Assembly: GCF_900105395.1 (NCBI RefSeq)
Contig: NZ_LT629775.1
Location: forward strand, 8,583,501-8,647,500
Direction of reading: 5' to 3'
From: Streptomyces sp. TLI_053
GTDB taxonomy: Bacteria > Actinomycetota > Actinomycetes > Streptomycetales > Streptomycetaceae
DNA length: 64,000 nt
Shown: positions 43,935-52,344 of the stretch, one piece after another
How the letters are laid out: every line of letters starts with the position of its first letter
Numbering within the stretch: the stretch's first letter is position 1
The notes under the pieces: model-generated
What the model saw: only the letters and a program-made list of their open reading frames with translations
What the model was told of the DNA's origin: nothing
Database searches by the model: none
Program-made: the position numbers and the translations under genes

Positions 43935-45394
43935 CGGTCGCCTCCGGTCCCGGTGTCGGTTGCGGCACCGCGCCGGACGCCGACCACCACCCGCTCGCCG
44001 GGCCGAAGTCCGACCGGATCGGCGGGGGCGACCTGGATGAAGCCGCCACCGGTCGCGCCGGGTCGTACTTCGACCGGACGCCGGGATCCGTCCGCGGCGA
44101 GGACGGTCACCAGGGTCCGGCCATCGGCACCCGCGGAGACCGCGGCCAGTGGGACGACCAGCACGTCCCCGTCCGAGGACGCGGCCTCGACGGTCAGGCG
44201 TACGTCCTGTCCGGCCAGCGCGGGGTCCAACGGCACCGTGGGAGTCACCGTCGTCGCGTAGGCCCTGCCTCCTGCGGCGGAGGACCCACCGGGTCCGGCC
44301 GCCGGTCCGCCCGCCGGGTCGGGGGTGTCGGCGGTGTCCGGGGTGTCGGCGACCGCGGTCACCGAAGCATCGGCCTGCGCGCCGGTGAGTTCGGACAGTA
44401 TCCGGACCGGCATCCCCGACCGGACCAGGTCCTTCTGGTGCGGGGCGAGCCGCGCGACGACCAGCAGAGCGCCGGAGGAGAGGGTCACGGCGCGTTCCTT
44501 GACCGGCTTGCCGACCACGGCGTTGACGGTGTCCACCCGCGCCATGTCGTCCCGGACCAGGACGACCTCACCGGCCGGCACCATCGCACCGGCGCGGGAC
44601 TCCAGCTCCGCCCGCTCCTCGCGGGCGCGCTCCAGGTCGGCTTTCGCATACGCCACGGCCCGTCCGGCCGAGTCCGGACCCGACCTCGGCCCGGCCCCCG
44701 GCTCCGGCCCGGGACCTGCGGGCGGGACCCCTCCGGCCGCGCGTTCGGCCGAGGTGACCCGCTCCTGGGCCGTCCGGAGCTGCTCCGGTGACACGTCCGG
44801 GGACTGCGGTGCGTCGTACCCCAAGCGGCGGTAGAGCTCCTCGACCGCCCTGCGGGTGCCCGGTCCGTACCTGCCCGCCTCGTCCGCACCGGTCTTGAGG
44901 CCCTGTCGGGCGAGCGAGCGTTGGAGCTGCTCGACGTCCTTGCCCTCGCTGCCCGGCTTGAGATCCCGGTAGACGGGCAGTTCGCCGGTCAGCACGAACA
45001 CCGGCCGTCCGGAGACCTCCAGCAGTACCTGACCGGCGCTCACCGCGTCGCCGGGACGCACCCGCACAGCCGTGACCACCGTGCGGCTGCCGGTGTCCTT
45101 GCCACCGGCGACGACCTGTGGGGACACCTCGACGCTCTGCGTCGAGGCCACCCTGCCGCGCAGCACGACCGTGTCGACGAGTCGTCGGGACTCCACCGCC
45201 GCGGTGATCACCGACGGCGGCGGGGCAGCCGCCTGCGCGGCCCGTTGCCCGGGCGAGGTGATGAACCGCGTCGCGGCCGTACCGCCGATGCCGGCGGCCA
45301 CGGCCGTCGCGACCAGCGCGGCCAGGAACCGGTGCCCGCGCCGGGGCGCGGGCACCGGTTCCGGCCCGGCGGCATCCGCCACGTGCCCGTCCAC
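43931..45394 (-). CDS. HlyD/MacA-like adaptor with peptidoglycan-binding domain
   Basis: 487 residues with an N-terminal membrane anchor (RFLAALVATAVAAGIGGTAATRFI). A barrel-sandwich start (VLRGRVASTQSVEVSPQVV) is followed by a PG_binding_1-like domain (LKPGSEGKDVEQLQRSLARQGLKTGADEAGRYGPGTRRAVEELYRRLGY), a helical hairpin (RAVAYAKADLERAREERAELESRAGA) and beta-barrel domains (VARLAPHQKDLVRSGMPVRI). This architecture is common in Gram-positive MacA-like adaptors. It probably links the transporter to the wall. Confidence 0.9.
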   Translation of the reverse strand: MDGHVADAAGPEPVPAPRRGHRFLAALVATAVAAGIGGTAATRFITSPGQRAAQAAAPPPSVITAAVESRRLVDTVVLRGRVASTQSVEVSPQVVAGGKDTGSRTVVTAVRVRPGDAVSAGQVLLEVSGRPVFVLTGELPVYRDLKPGSEGKDVEQLQRSLARQGLKTGADEAGRYGPGTRRAVEELYRRLGYDAPQSPDVSPEQLRTAQERVTSAERAAGGVPPAGPGPEPGAGPRSGPDSAGRAVAYAKADLERAREERAELESRAGAMVPAGEVVLVRDDMARVDTVNAVVGKPVKERAVTLSSGALLVVARLAPHQKDLVRSGMPVRILSELTGAQADASVTAVADTPDTADTPDPAGGPAAGPGGSSAAGGRAYATTVTPTVPLDPALAGQDVRLTVEAASSDGDVLVVPLAAVSAGADGRTLVTVLAADGSRRPVEVRPGATGGGFIQVAPADPVGLRPGERVVVGVRRGAATDTGTGGDR

Positions 45395-45511
45395 TCCGGT
45401 CCTCCTGTCTGCGTCGTCTCCGCTGTCCGCTCGACCGCCGGTGGAGAGGCGGAGCGGAGCCGCCCCGTCGCCGGTCGGCCGCCGCCGGTCCGTTGCCCGA
45501 CCGGCGTTCGA

Positions 45512-46468
45512 TCAGCGTTCGATACCGGCGACGATGTCGGCGGCGGTCCTGATCCGTGCACTGTGGCGGTCCTGGGCCGCTTTGAGTGCCGGGGCGTTCG
45601 CCTCGAGTGCCTTCTGTTCGAACACGGTCTCCACCGCGAACCAGATTCCCGGCAGGTTGGCTTCCTGCTTGCACCCCACATCGGCCCTGGCGACCTGGAA
45701 CTCCTGCGGGGTCGGCTCGGCTGCGGTCCAGCGAGGATCCTCGTTGGCCTTCCAGATGTCCTGGTAGTCGTAGCCCGACTTCTTCATGCACGCGGACCAT
45801 GCGGCCATCGCCTCCACGACGGGCTTCTCCTGCTTGGACCGTTCGAAGGAATCGATGATCAGTCGTTCCGTGAACCGCTGGTCGTCCGCGCTGCTCGGGC
45901 CGCCGCCCCGGTTGAGGAGCCGATTGGCTTCGCCCGCGCAGCCGCCCGCCGGAATGGAGCGCCCCCCGTAGCTCGACTCGCCCTTGCCGAGGAAGACCAG
46001 GTTCAGCACCTTCGTGTCGACGTTCCCGCCAGGGCCGCCCTCGTCGCCGGGCCGCTTCTCTTCCGTCACCGAGCCGGGGGCGTGATAGCCGAGGCGTTCG
46101 ACCTCGGCGGCGTCGATGACCCCGTACCGGCGGCTCTCGCTCGGTGCCGTCGACGGGTCGACGGCATCCCCGGGGGGCACCCGCCAGTCCAGGCCGAACG
46201 CGGCCATGCAGCTGCGCACCCGCAGGTTGAACGCCTTCGTCTCCGCGTTGATCTGCGCCGTTGTCGGCAGGTATGGAGTCAGCGGCAGGACGATGTCCTT
46301 GCCCCTGGTCACGGGCCTGGCCGAGAACGCGTTGATCCGCAGGATTTCGGCCGCCGCCGGATCCGGACCCTTGGGCGGGCGGTCCGTCGACGGAGCGGAG
46401 CCGTTCCCGCCGCTCGCGCAAGCGCACGTGACCGTCAGCAGGGCAACCGCCGCAACACGCTTCATCAT
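45512..46468 (-). CDS. Putative exported lipoprotein, upstream of MacAB-like operon
   Basis: 318 residues from the ATG at 46468 (a second ATG follows directly; GGAGA seven bases upstream). N-terminus MKRVAAVALLTVTCACASGG has a hydrophobic core and Cys residues but no perfect lipobox, so lipidation is probable, not certain. The body (AETKAFNLRVRSCMAAFGLDW; MAAWSACMKKSGYDYQDIWKANEDPRW) resembles actinomycete proteins found with this transporter type. No catalytic motif. It may be a secreted partner or substrate-binding protein of the exporter. Confidence 0.75.
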   Translation of the reverse strand: MMKRVAAVALLTVTCACASGGNGSAPSTDRPPKGPDPAAAEILRINAFSARPVTRGKDIVLPLTPYLPTTAQINAETKAFNLRVRSCMAAFGLDWRVPPGDAVDPSTAPSESRRYGVIDAAEVERLGYHAPGSVTEEKRPGDEGGPGGNVDTKVLNLVFLGKGESSYGGRSIPAGGCAGEANRLLNRGGGPSSADDQRFTERLIIDSFERSKQEKPVVEAMAAWSACMKKSGYDYQDIWKANEDPRWTAAEPTPQEFQVARADVGCKQEANLPGIWFAVETVFEQKALEANAPALKAAQDRHSARIRTAADIVAGIER

Positions 46469-46595
46469 TCGAGATTCTCCAGGGCACTCGGACCGGGCAG
46501 CGCGCATGGTTGAACAGGGGTGGGTCCGGGAGGACGCCCGTTGCCACCAACGGGCCACGGGGCGGGAAGGGGCACGGGCCCGGGCAGTGCGGCCG

Positions 46596-47072
46596 TCAGG
46601 CGCCGAACTTGTGCGAGTTCATCCGGTCGTTGGCGTTCATGCCGTTGCTGAGCGTGAAGTTGAAGAAATTGGCTTCGCTGCCCGCCTGGCCCGCGGGTCG
46701 CAATTGGAAGCTCGGCCCGGAGTGGTTCGAGTTGTAGTAGATCCGCACGGTCTTCGCAGCATCGAAGTTCCGGGCCCAGGTTGCGTTGCGCGGGCTGCCG
46801 TCCGTGCCGTTGTACAGTGTCGCGCCCGATGTCTCGAGGTAGCAGTTGAGGCCGTCCGTCGACCACCGCGCGTTCAACCAAGTCGATGCCGAGTAGTAGG
46901 TGTCCTTCATACAGCCGCTGTTGTTGAGGTCCTCGGAGATGCAGATCTCGCCGGTGTTGCAGAGGTTGTTGCCCTCCATGCTGGGATCCCAGGCCATGGC
47001 CCGGCCCGACACTCCGAGCAGAGCGACCGCCGACAGTGTCCCGACCAGGACGACACGCTTGCCGATCTTCAC
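46596..47072 (-). CDS. Secreted I36-like peptidase-inhibitor family protein
   Basis: 158 residues from GTG at 47072, with AAGGAG five bases upstream. Signal peptide KRVVLVGTLSAVALLGVSGRAMA. The mature part has NLCNTGEICISEDLNNSGCMKDTYY and AKTVRIYYNSNHSGPSF, the spacing of the Streptomyces metalloprotease-inhibitor-like I36 family. Four Cys could form two disulfides. Function as an inhibitor is inferred from family resemblance only. Confidence 0.7.
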   Translation of the reverse strand: MKIGKRVVLVGTLSAVALLGVSGRAMAWDPSMEGNNLCNTGEICISEDLNNSGCMKDTYYSASTWLNARWSTDGLNCYLETSGATLYNGTDGSPRNATWARNFDAAKTVRIYYNSNHSGPSFQLRPAGQAGSEANFFNFTLSNGMNANDRMNSHKFGA

Positions 47073-47302
47073 GATTCTCCTTGGGATCGAGATGGTGTGC
47101 CGCCCCGTGGCGTAGCCGATCGGGAGGGCGTCACGCGAGGGCGCGCCGACGTTGCGGAAGCGACTGCGCGTCCGCCTCTCCTGCCGGCACGATCCGTGGT
47201 CCTGTCGAGGCAAAGCCTGCCAGGAGGGCGGCAGCGGAGACTTGTAGGAATGCGCATCGCCGTTTGTGACGAGGACGGGACTACGACGGTCGCTCGGATC
47301 GC
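47073..47302. other. Gap without recognised gene
   Basis: 230 bp between two minus-strand genes. It contains the promoter of the I36-like gene by position. No gene or dyad was recognised. Confidence 0.45.
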
Positions 47303-47590
47303 TCAGCTCGCCCGGGTCGGGGGCGCAGCGGCGTCCTTGCGCGGCCGCCCCGCCAACGCGCGCAGGTCCAGGTCGAGCACGATCCGCAGCGCGCCCACGC
47401 TCGCGACCAGCGCCAAGGAGGTCCAGCCGGTCCGTCCGGCGAGGTGGATCAGCCCCGCCGCGAGCAGGAAGTCGGACAGCACGGTCACCGCGGGCCGGAC
47501 CCGGCGCAGCCGCAGGCCCGCGAGCACGGCCGCGCCGGCCCCGAGCACGGTGACCCAGAGCGCGGCCTGCCGCAGGACGGTGTCGGTCAT
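47303..47590 (-). CDS. Small membrane protein paired with DUF1622 protein
   Basis: 95 residues with two or three hydrophobic helices (LRQAALWVTVLGAGAAVLAGLRL; AVTVLSDFLLAAGLIHLAG; SLALVASVGALRIVLDLDLR). The ATG at 47590 overlaps the DUF1622 stop as ATGA, so the two are co-translated. The pair probably acts together in the membrane; no function known. Confidence 0.8.
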   Translation of the reverse strand: MTDTVLRQAALWVTVLGAGAAVLAGLRLRRVRPAVTVLSDFLLAAGLIHLAGRTGWTSLALVASVGALRIVLDLDLRALAGRPRKDAAAPPTRAS

Positions 47591-48006
47591 CCCTCGGTGG
47601 TCCGGGCGGCGACGGGACCGGCGGCGGAGCGTTCGATCTCGGCGCGTTCCTCCCGGAGCTCCTTGCCGAGGAAGTAGTTCAGTGCCGTGCGGATCGCGGC
47701 GATGGCGCCGAGCTGTCCGATCTCGGTGAACGTCGGCGCGACGGCCGTCCGCAGGATGTCGCCGGCCAGCTGGAACTCCAGCCCCAGGACGAGGAAACGC
47801 CCCATGCCCAGCCGGATCCGGGTGAAGTCCCAGAGCGGTCCTGGCTCGGGGGCGGCGGGCCGGGACGGCCGGAACCAGAAGAGGACGAAGCGGACGAACG
47901 CCCACAGCGCGCCGACGAAGATGATCAGCGCGCCCGCGAACTCGACCAGGCGAACGAACAGGTCGACGATGTCGTGCAGCGTCGACTCGGACAGGAAGTC
48001 GTCCAT
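47587..48006 (-). CDS. DUF1622 family membrane protein
   Basis: 139 residues. Two membrane helices (LVEFAGALIIFVGALWAFVRFVLFWF) followed by RIRLGMGRFLVLGLEFQLAGDILRTAVAPTFTEIGQLGAIAAIRTALNYFLGKEL in segments, the DUF1622 hallmark. ATG at 48006 is preferred; an upstream same-frame ATG at 48099 would add a non-conserved segment. The family is of unknown function. Confidence 0.85.
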   Translation of the reverse strand: MDDFLSESTLHDIVDLFVRLVEFAGALIIFVGALWAFVRFVLFWFRPSRPAAPEPGPLWDFTRIRLGMGRFLVLGLEFQLAGDILRTAVAPTFTEIGQLGAIAAIRTALNYFLGKELREERAEIERSAAGPVAARTTEG

Positions 48007-48128
48007 GGAGCCCAGTGTCACCGGGCCGGGCCCGCCCGGCCCCCGCCCGGCCCGCTCCGTCACCCGTGCAGCCGACGCAGACCCGGCGTCCGGCCGCACG
48101 AAGGCCGTCGGCGGCCGACAGTGGTGCC

Positions 48129-48383
48129 ATGAACCGCGTACCCGACGAAGCCCTGGTCCTGGTCCCCGGCAACACCCTGATCACCAGCACCCCGGAGGAG
48201 GGCCGCGCCCTCGCCCTCACCCTGGCCCGCCACACCGTGCACAACATCCAGCCCGATCTCGACGTGCTCAAGGGCGGCCGGCCGAACTACTCCACCGACC
48301 CGGACAGCATCATCGCCGCCGCCCACACCGTCGCCGTCGAGTTCCAGACCATCGCCGCGGCCAACAACTACTGGCGCCCCTGA
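48129..48383 (+). CDS. Small hypothetical protein, 84 residues
   Basis: Start ATG at 48129 without a clear ribosome site. Sequence NRVPDEALVLVPGNTLITSTPEEGRALALTLARHTVHNIQPDLDVLKGG is protein-like with good codon bias. No recognised domain. It is divergent from the DUF1622 pair with a 122-bp gap. Confidence 0.6.
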   Translation: MNRVPDEALVLVPGNTLITSTPEEGRALALTLARHTVHNIQPDLDVLKGGRPNYSTDPDSIIAAAHTVAVEFQTIAAANNYWRP

Positions 48384-48558
48384 GCCAGAACCCGAGCCCG
48401 CCCCCCACGGCCGGCCCGTCCGGAGCGCCGCCACCACGACGGCCCTCCGGACGGCCCGAGGGGCGCGCGCGGCTGTCCTCCGTCGTGATGGTCTGCCCAC
48501 CGTGTGAGGACGCAGGTCGACACTCTTGTCGACACCACCGTGTGACACGATCGCGCTC

Positions 48559-49005
48559 ATGATGGACGAGCTCGACGTCGGTGCCGACACCCACATACGG
48601 CTGCTGGCGGGCCGCAACAGTGCTGGGCGGCCTGTTCTCGAGGTACTTCCTGCCCGGGTGCTCGGAGAGCGGTCGTTCGAGTTGAGCGGAAGCCCTGGAC
48701 TGGTACTCGGATGCGCTGCCGGAGACGTGCTGCGGATCGCCGACGACGGGACGTTCGAGGTGACCGAGCGCGGGGCCAATGTCTGCATCCAGGCCTACCG
48801 TGGAGGCCCCTTCTCGTCGGAGGACCTGGCAGACCTGCAGGCCGGCCTCGTCCCTCTGGACGGGCTGGCCGAGGCACCGGCGGACGGGCGGTTCATCGTG
48901 GCGACGGTTGCCCGGCAGGTCGGACTCCCTGCCGTCGAGCGGGTCATGAACGACTGGGCGGCCGGCGTGGACAACACCGAATGGTGGTTCGGCACCGCGG
49001 ACTGA
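48559..49005 (+). CDS. DUF4265-like protein
   Basis: 148 residues from the first ATG at 48559 (ATG at 48562 is adjacent). The core (FELSGSPGLVLGCAAGDVLRIADDGTFEVTERGANVCIQAYR) has the shape of the DUF4265 family. Contains a C-terminal EWWFGT motif. Function unknown; often found in accessory regions next to immunity-like genes. Confidence 0.7.
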   Translation: MMDELDVGADTHIRLLAGRNSAGRPVLEVLPARVLGERSFELSGSPGLVLGCAAGDVLRIADDGTFEVTERGANVCIQAYRGGPFSSEDLADLQAGLVPLDGLAEAPADGRFIVATVARQVGLPAVERVMNDWAAGVDNTEWWFGTAD

Positions 49006-49211
49006 ACGGACGAGGTCCGATCTCGGACCTCGTCGTCGACCTGGCCGAACTCGCTCGGAGAAGGAAACCGTCGCTCAGGGCAAACAGCGCACCCAGGTCC
49101 TGCCCTGCCTCGCCCGACGACGGGCCGACGTCCTCTTCGCGATGCTCCGCGACGGACCCTTCCAGGAACCCCGACCTGCAGGAGGCAGGGGACCGCTCCA
49201 GGCCCGTCTAC

Positions 49212-49448
49212 TCAGTCCTCCTCCGGCCGAAGCCGTCGGCGAGCGGCCTCGAGCCGCTGGTCATGGTCAGGCGCGAACAGCCCGGGAAGTGACTTGTCCA
49301 GCGCCCCGGCGATGCGATGGATCGGCGCCCAGACCGCCGGATCGTCGACAACTCGGCTCAGGTCCGTCATCTGCAGCTTCTCCAGCCAGTCCGACAACAC
49401 CAGCGCCTCGTCACTCGTGAGCTTGATCGTGACCTGACTATCGCCCAT
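49212..49448 (-). CDS. Small hypothetical protein, 78 residues
   Basis: ATG at 49448 follows GCAGGAG. Sequence QVTIKLTSDEALVLSDWLEKLQMTDLSRVVDD is a short ribbon-helix-like start, then WAPIHRIAGALDKSLP. It resembles small antitoxin-like or regulatory proteins in actinomycetes but no family can be named. Confidence 0.7.
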   Translation of the reverse strand: MGDSQVTIKLTSDEALVLSDWLEKLQMTDLSRVVDDPAVWAPIHRIAGALDKSLPGLFAPDHDQRLEAARRRLRPEED

Positions 49449-50193
49449 GTGCACTCCTGCGGTTGGCCCCACCCTCGACCACACGAACGTACTGGTCCCC
49501 GACCTCGACCGAACAGACAGGGGTACCCCCGTGCTCGCTGGGAGGACCCTTCGCAACCTGCACCGTTCTCGCGGCTTTGCCGCTTTTGACCTGTCTGCCG
49601 GGCGTCGAGATCCGGGATGGCCTGTTGAGGTGTCAAGAACCAGCGACGACCGACACGGTCCAGGCCCTGAAGGCCGACGGCGCCGGCTGACCCCCGCGGA
49701 TAAAGGGACCCTCGACCGGGACTTCGGCCTGGTCGTCTGCGACCCCTGTGACGCCTGTTCTTGTGCCGCACCGCCCGGTGCTGGACCCGTTGCCTCCCAA
49801 CAGGTCGACAGGCCCAGTTTGGCGCATCGCCGCATATCACAGGCTGTTCTGCGGCTGCCCAACAGCCGCAGAACAGCCTGCGGTGCTGTCCCGCCGGCGA
49901 TGTCGCCGACTCCGCGCGCACCTCTGGATACGGGTTGCGCCCGGACCGGTCGGACCGGTCCGGGCATCTCGACCGTCCCGGAGCCCGCCCATGTCGAACT
50001 CCCCGTTCTCCCGGCCGGCGGCCCGGATGGACCGGTCCCACGGTCCCGGTCGGCAGGAACGCACAGTGGCCGGTCCGCGGGGTGTGGCCGGTTCCGGTCG
50101 GTGAGCAGCGCGGGCGCGCCGGCCATCGCGGGACGGGTGCTTCTCGAGAGGCACTTTCGGCGTTTCCAAACGATCGCATTCGTGTCATACCGG
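49449..50193. other. Gene-poor stretch with rearranged sequence
   Basis: 745 bp without a convincing gene on either strand. Apparent open frames here are Pro/Arg/Gly-rich and lack ribosome sites. It includes the hairpin at 49840-49880 and lies immediately before a truncated hydrolase, so it is probably the scar of a deletion or insertion. Confidence 0.55.
49840..49880. repeat. Perfect 18-bp inverted repeat
   Basis: Arms CAGGCTGTTCTGCGGCTG at 49840-49857 and its exact complement at 49863-49880, separated by CCCAA. It is not adjacent to a stop codon of a known gene, so it could be a fold-back from a lost mobile element or an orphan terminator. Confidence 0.8.
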
Positions 50194-50991
50194 ATGAGTA
50201 CTTGTACGGATGGGGGTCGGCCGGTCACCGCAATAGGCTTTCTGCTGACTGATGAGCTGTCGGGAGGGGAACACAGTGGGCCATCGACGATCGACAGCAC
50301 AGGGGGCCAGCCCACGCGTGCCAATGACCTTCAGGAGGCCGCGAAAGGGGCGTCGAAGGGGACCAACCAGAAGGTGTCGGTGATCTCGTGGCTCGGCTAC
50401 GACGCTCCCGAGGTCCCGGTCGTGCAGGCGCCGAACCTTGCGGTCGGCTCGACCAGCAGGGCCACGGACGGGGCGGAGGCGCTTCGCCAGTTCACCCAGG
50501 GCACCCGGGCCGCCCAGGGCGACCACCCCAGTCACCTCTCGGTGTTCGGCCACAGCTACGGAACGACGCTCGTCGGTGCGGCTGCCGCCGGCGGGGCGGG
50601 ACTGGGCGCCGATGAGATCGTCGCTGTTGCGAGCCCTGGCATGACCGTTGAGCGTGCCGACCAGCTGCACATCGACCCGAGCCACTTCTGGACCGGCCGG
50701 GCGGCGGACGACAATATTGCGCTGGCTGCGGGACTCACCCTCGGCGAGGACCCGATAGAGGACAACTTCGGCGGGCAGCGATTCGAGGTCGACACCTCCG
50801 GGCACAGCGGCTACTGGGACGACGGCAGCCACAGCCTCGCCAATCAGGGCCGCATCATCGTCGGGAAACCGCCGGGCACGGTTCCCCGGATAGCCCGTCA
50901 CGTCACCGGGTCCCCTGTGACCACCGGGCCGGGCCGGCCGCGGCCCGACCGTTCGGTCCTCACTCTCGTTCCAGCCGCAAGGAATTCCACC
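50194..50991 (+). pseudogene. Alpha/beta hydrolase (DUF1023), N-terminus lost, in-frame into lipoprotein
   Basis: The reading from about 50194 contains the DUF1023 catalytic core: TNQKVSVISWLGYDAPEVP, SHLSVFGHSYGTTLVGAAA (nucleophile Ser), DEIVAVASPGMTVERADQL and FEVDTSGHSGYWDDGSHSLANQ (His). Only about 250 residues remain where 400-600 are usual, with the upstream half missing. The usual stop after the domain is absent, and the frame continues straight into the lipoprotein gene at 50992. The start is uncertain (ATG at 50194 lacks a ribosome site; a GTG at 50276 with a good site is out of frame). Confidence 0.75.
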
Positions 50992-51546
50992 GTGCCGTTC
51001 CCCCTGCCACGCCTCGCCGCCCGCCCCACCGTTGCGCGGCGCCTCGCTGTCGCCGCGCTGGCCCTCTGCCTGCCCCTGATCCTCGGAGGATGCATGTCCA
51101 CGTCCGGTCCCAACGATCCGCTGCCGGTCAAGGCCCGCCAGGAGGTCCAGGACTGGGCCCAGCACATGACGGAGTACATGGCGCAGAGCGCCGGCCTCGC
51201 CCTCGACGCCGGCAGCGCCGAACCGTTCTTCAACGACTGCGTCGGCAAGAACGACGAGGTCGCCCAGGACGGCCGGTACAAGATGGCGTACGCGGTGTAC
51301 AGTTCCGCCCCGGTCGAGCAGCACCCCGAGGCAGTCCGCAAGGTCCGCGCGATGCTCGAACAGCAGGGATTCAAGATCGACGGCTACCGGGAGACCACGG
51401 ACGGCAAGGTGGACACGGTCCTGGATGCCTCCCAGGCGTCGAGCCGGTATCTGATCACCGTCGAGACCACGACCGGAGGGCTGCTGCTCTTCCAGGTCAG
51501 GACACCCTGCCTGATGCCCCCGGCCACGTCGGGGCCGTCCAGCTGA
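50992..51546 (+). CDS. Lipoprotein next to hydrolase
   Basis: 184 residues from GTG at 50992 with AAGGAA upstream. Signal peptide RRLAVAALALCLPLILGGC with a good lipobox (LGGC) at the Cys. Mature part DPLPVKARQEVQDWAQHMTEYMAQSAG and RYKMAYAVYSSAPVEQHPEAVRKVRAMLEQQGFKI looks intact. Such lipoproteins follow DUF1023 hydrolases in Streptomyces. Here the upstream frame is fused to it, so an additional fusion product could be made. Confidence 0.8.
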   Translation: MPFPLPRLAARPTVARRLAVAALALCLPLILGGCMSTSGPNDPLPVKARQEVQDWAQHMTEYMAQSAGLALDAGSAEPFFNDCVGKNDEVAQDGRYKMAYAVYSSAPVEQHPEAVRKVRAMLEQQGFKIDGYRETTDGKVDTVLDASQASSRYLITVETTTGGLLLFQVRTPCLMPPATSGPSS

Positions 51547-51879
51547 AGTGGGCGGAGCGGAACGGGGCTACCACCCCGCAGCCCGGCGAGGTGGCACCCG
51601 CCGCCTGTGTTCTCGGCCCCGCACCCTGGTCTCGTTCGCGCTCGCCGGGCGGCCCCGAGGCCAACGCCCTGGAAGATCGAGAACCTGCTGCCGGGGGCCG
51701 AGAGGGGTTGTGGGCAGGGTGCCTGGGGAAGGGGCGGTCAGGCCTGTCGGTGCTCGCCGAACAGGCTGTCGACCTGCGGCTGCTTCCCGGCGGGTCTGCG
51801 TCATGGCCGAGGGCGTGGGGTCGTGGTCGGCTCCTGTCCGCAGCATCGTCGCCGGGCCTGAATGGTGACCGGAAGTCGG

Positions 51880-52279
51880 CGGCGGCTTCGGGCTGCCCGT
51901 CGGCGTCCAGCACCGCGGCGCAAATCCCGTACGCGCGGGCGAGCACGGGACCGTACCCGGCCTGATCACCCGACAGGTACGGGCCGACCGCCTGGACCGC
52001 TTCGGCCACATCCCGCCACGCGCGCAGCGTGTCACCGGGCAGCAGATCACGCCCCCGCTCGGTCAGCACGGTTGCCAGGTCCACCCTGCACATCACGGTG
52101 TCCGGGTGCGCGGGACCGAGAACACGGTCCCGCTGCTCCACAACGGAACGCAACAGACTGGCGGCCTCCTCGGTGCGTCCCGCCTGCCAGTAGGAGGCGG
52201 CGAGGTTGGCACAGGCGGTCGGGGTGTCGGGATGCTCCTCGCCGAGTTCTGTGGCAGACCGGGTGACCCGGGAGGGCAT
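51880..52279 (-). pseudogene. Tetratricopeptide-repeat fragment
   Basis: The minus-strand reading from about 52279 gives TPR units: TELGEEHPDTPTACANLAASYWQAGRTEEAASLLRSVVEQRDRVLGPAHPDTVMCRVDLATVLTERGRDLLPGDTLRAW in segments. This is the FxxAL-type repeat found in large NB-ARC/TPR regulators. No start site with ribosome signal and no clean stop; the frame runs into non-coding sequence. It is a leftover of a larger gene. Confidence 0.75.
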
Positions 52280-52344
52280 CCGACCGCGACCGGTGCCCCG
52301 CCGGGAGGGGCGGGGCGCCGGTCGCAGTCGAAGCACCGGAGGGG

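Noticed and set aside
50276-50360. GTG with a good GGGAGG site before the hydrolase
   Set aside because: Out of frame with the catalytic core and gives an Arg-rich reading; it may be the old start of the deleted gene but cannot be the present one.
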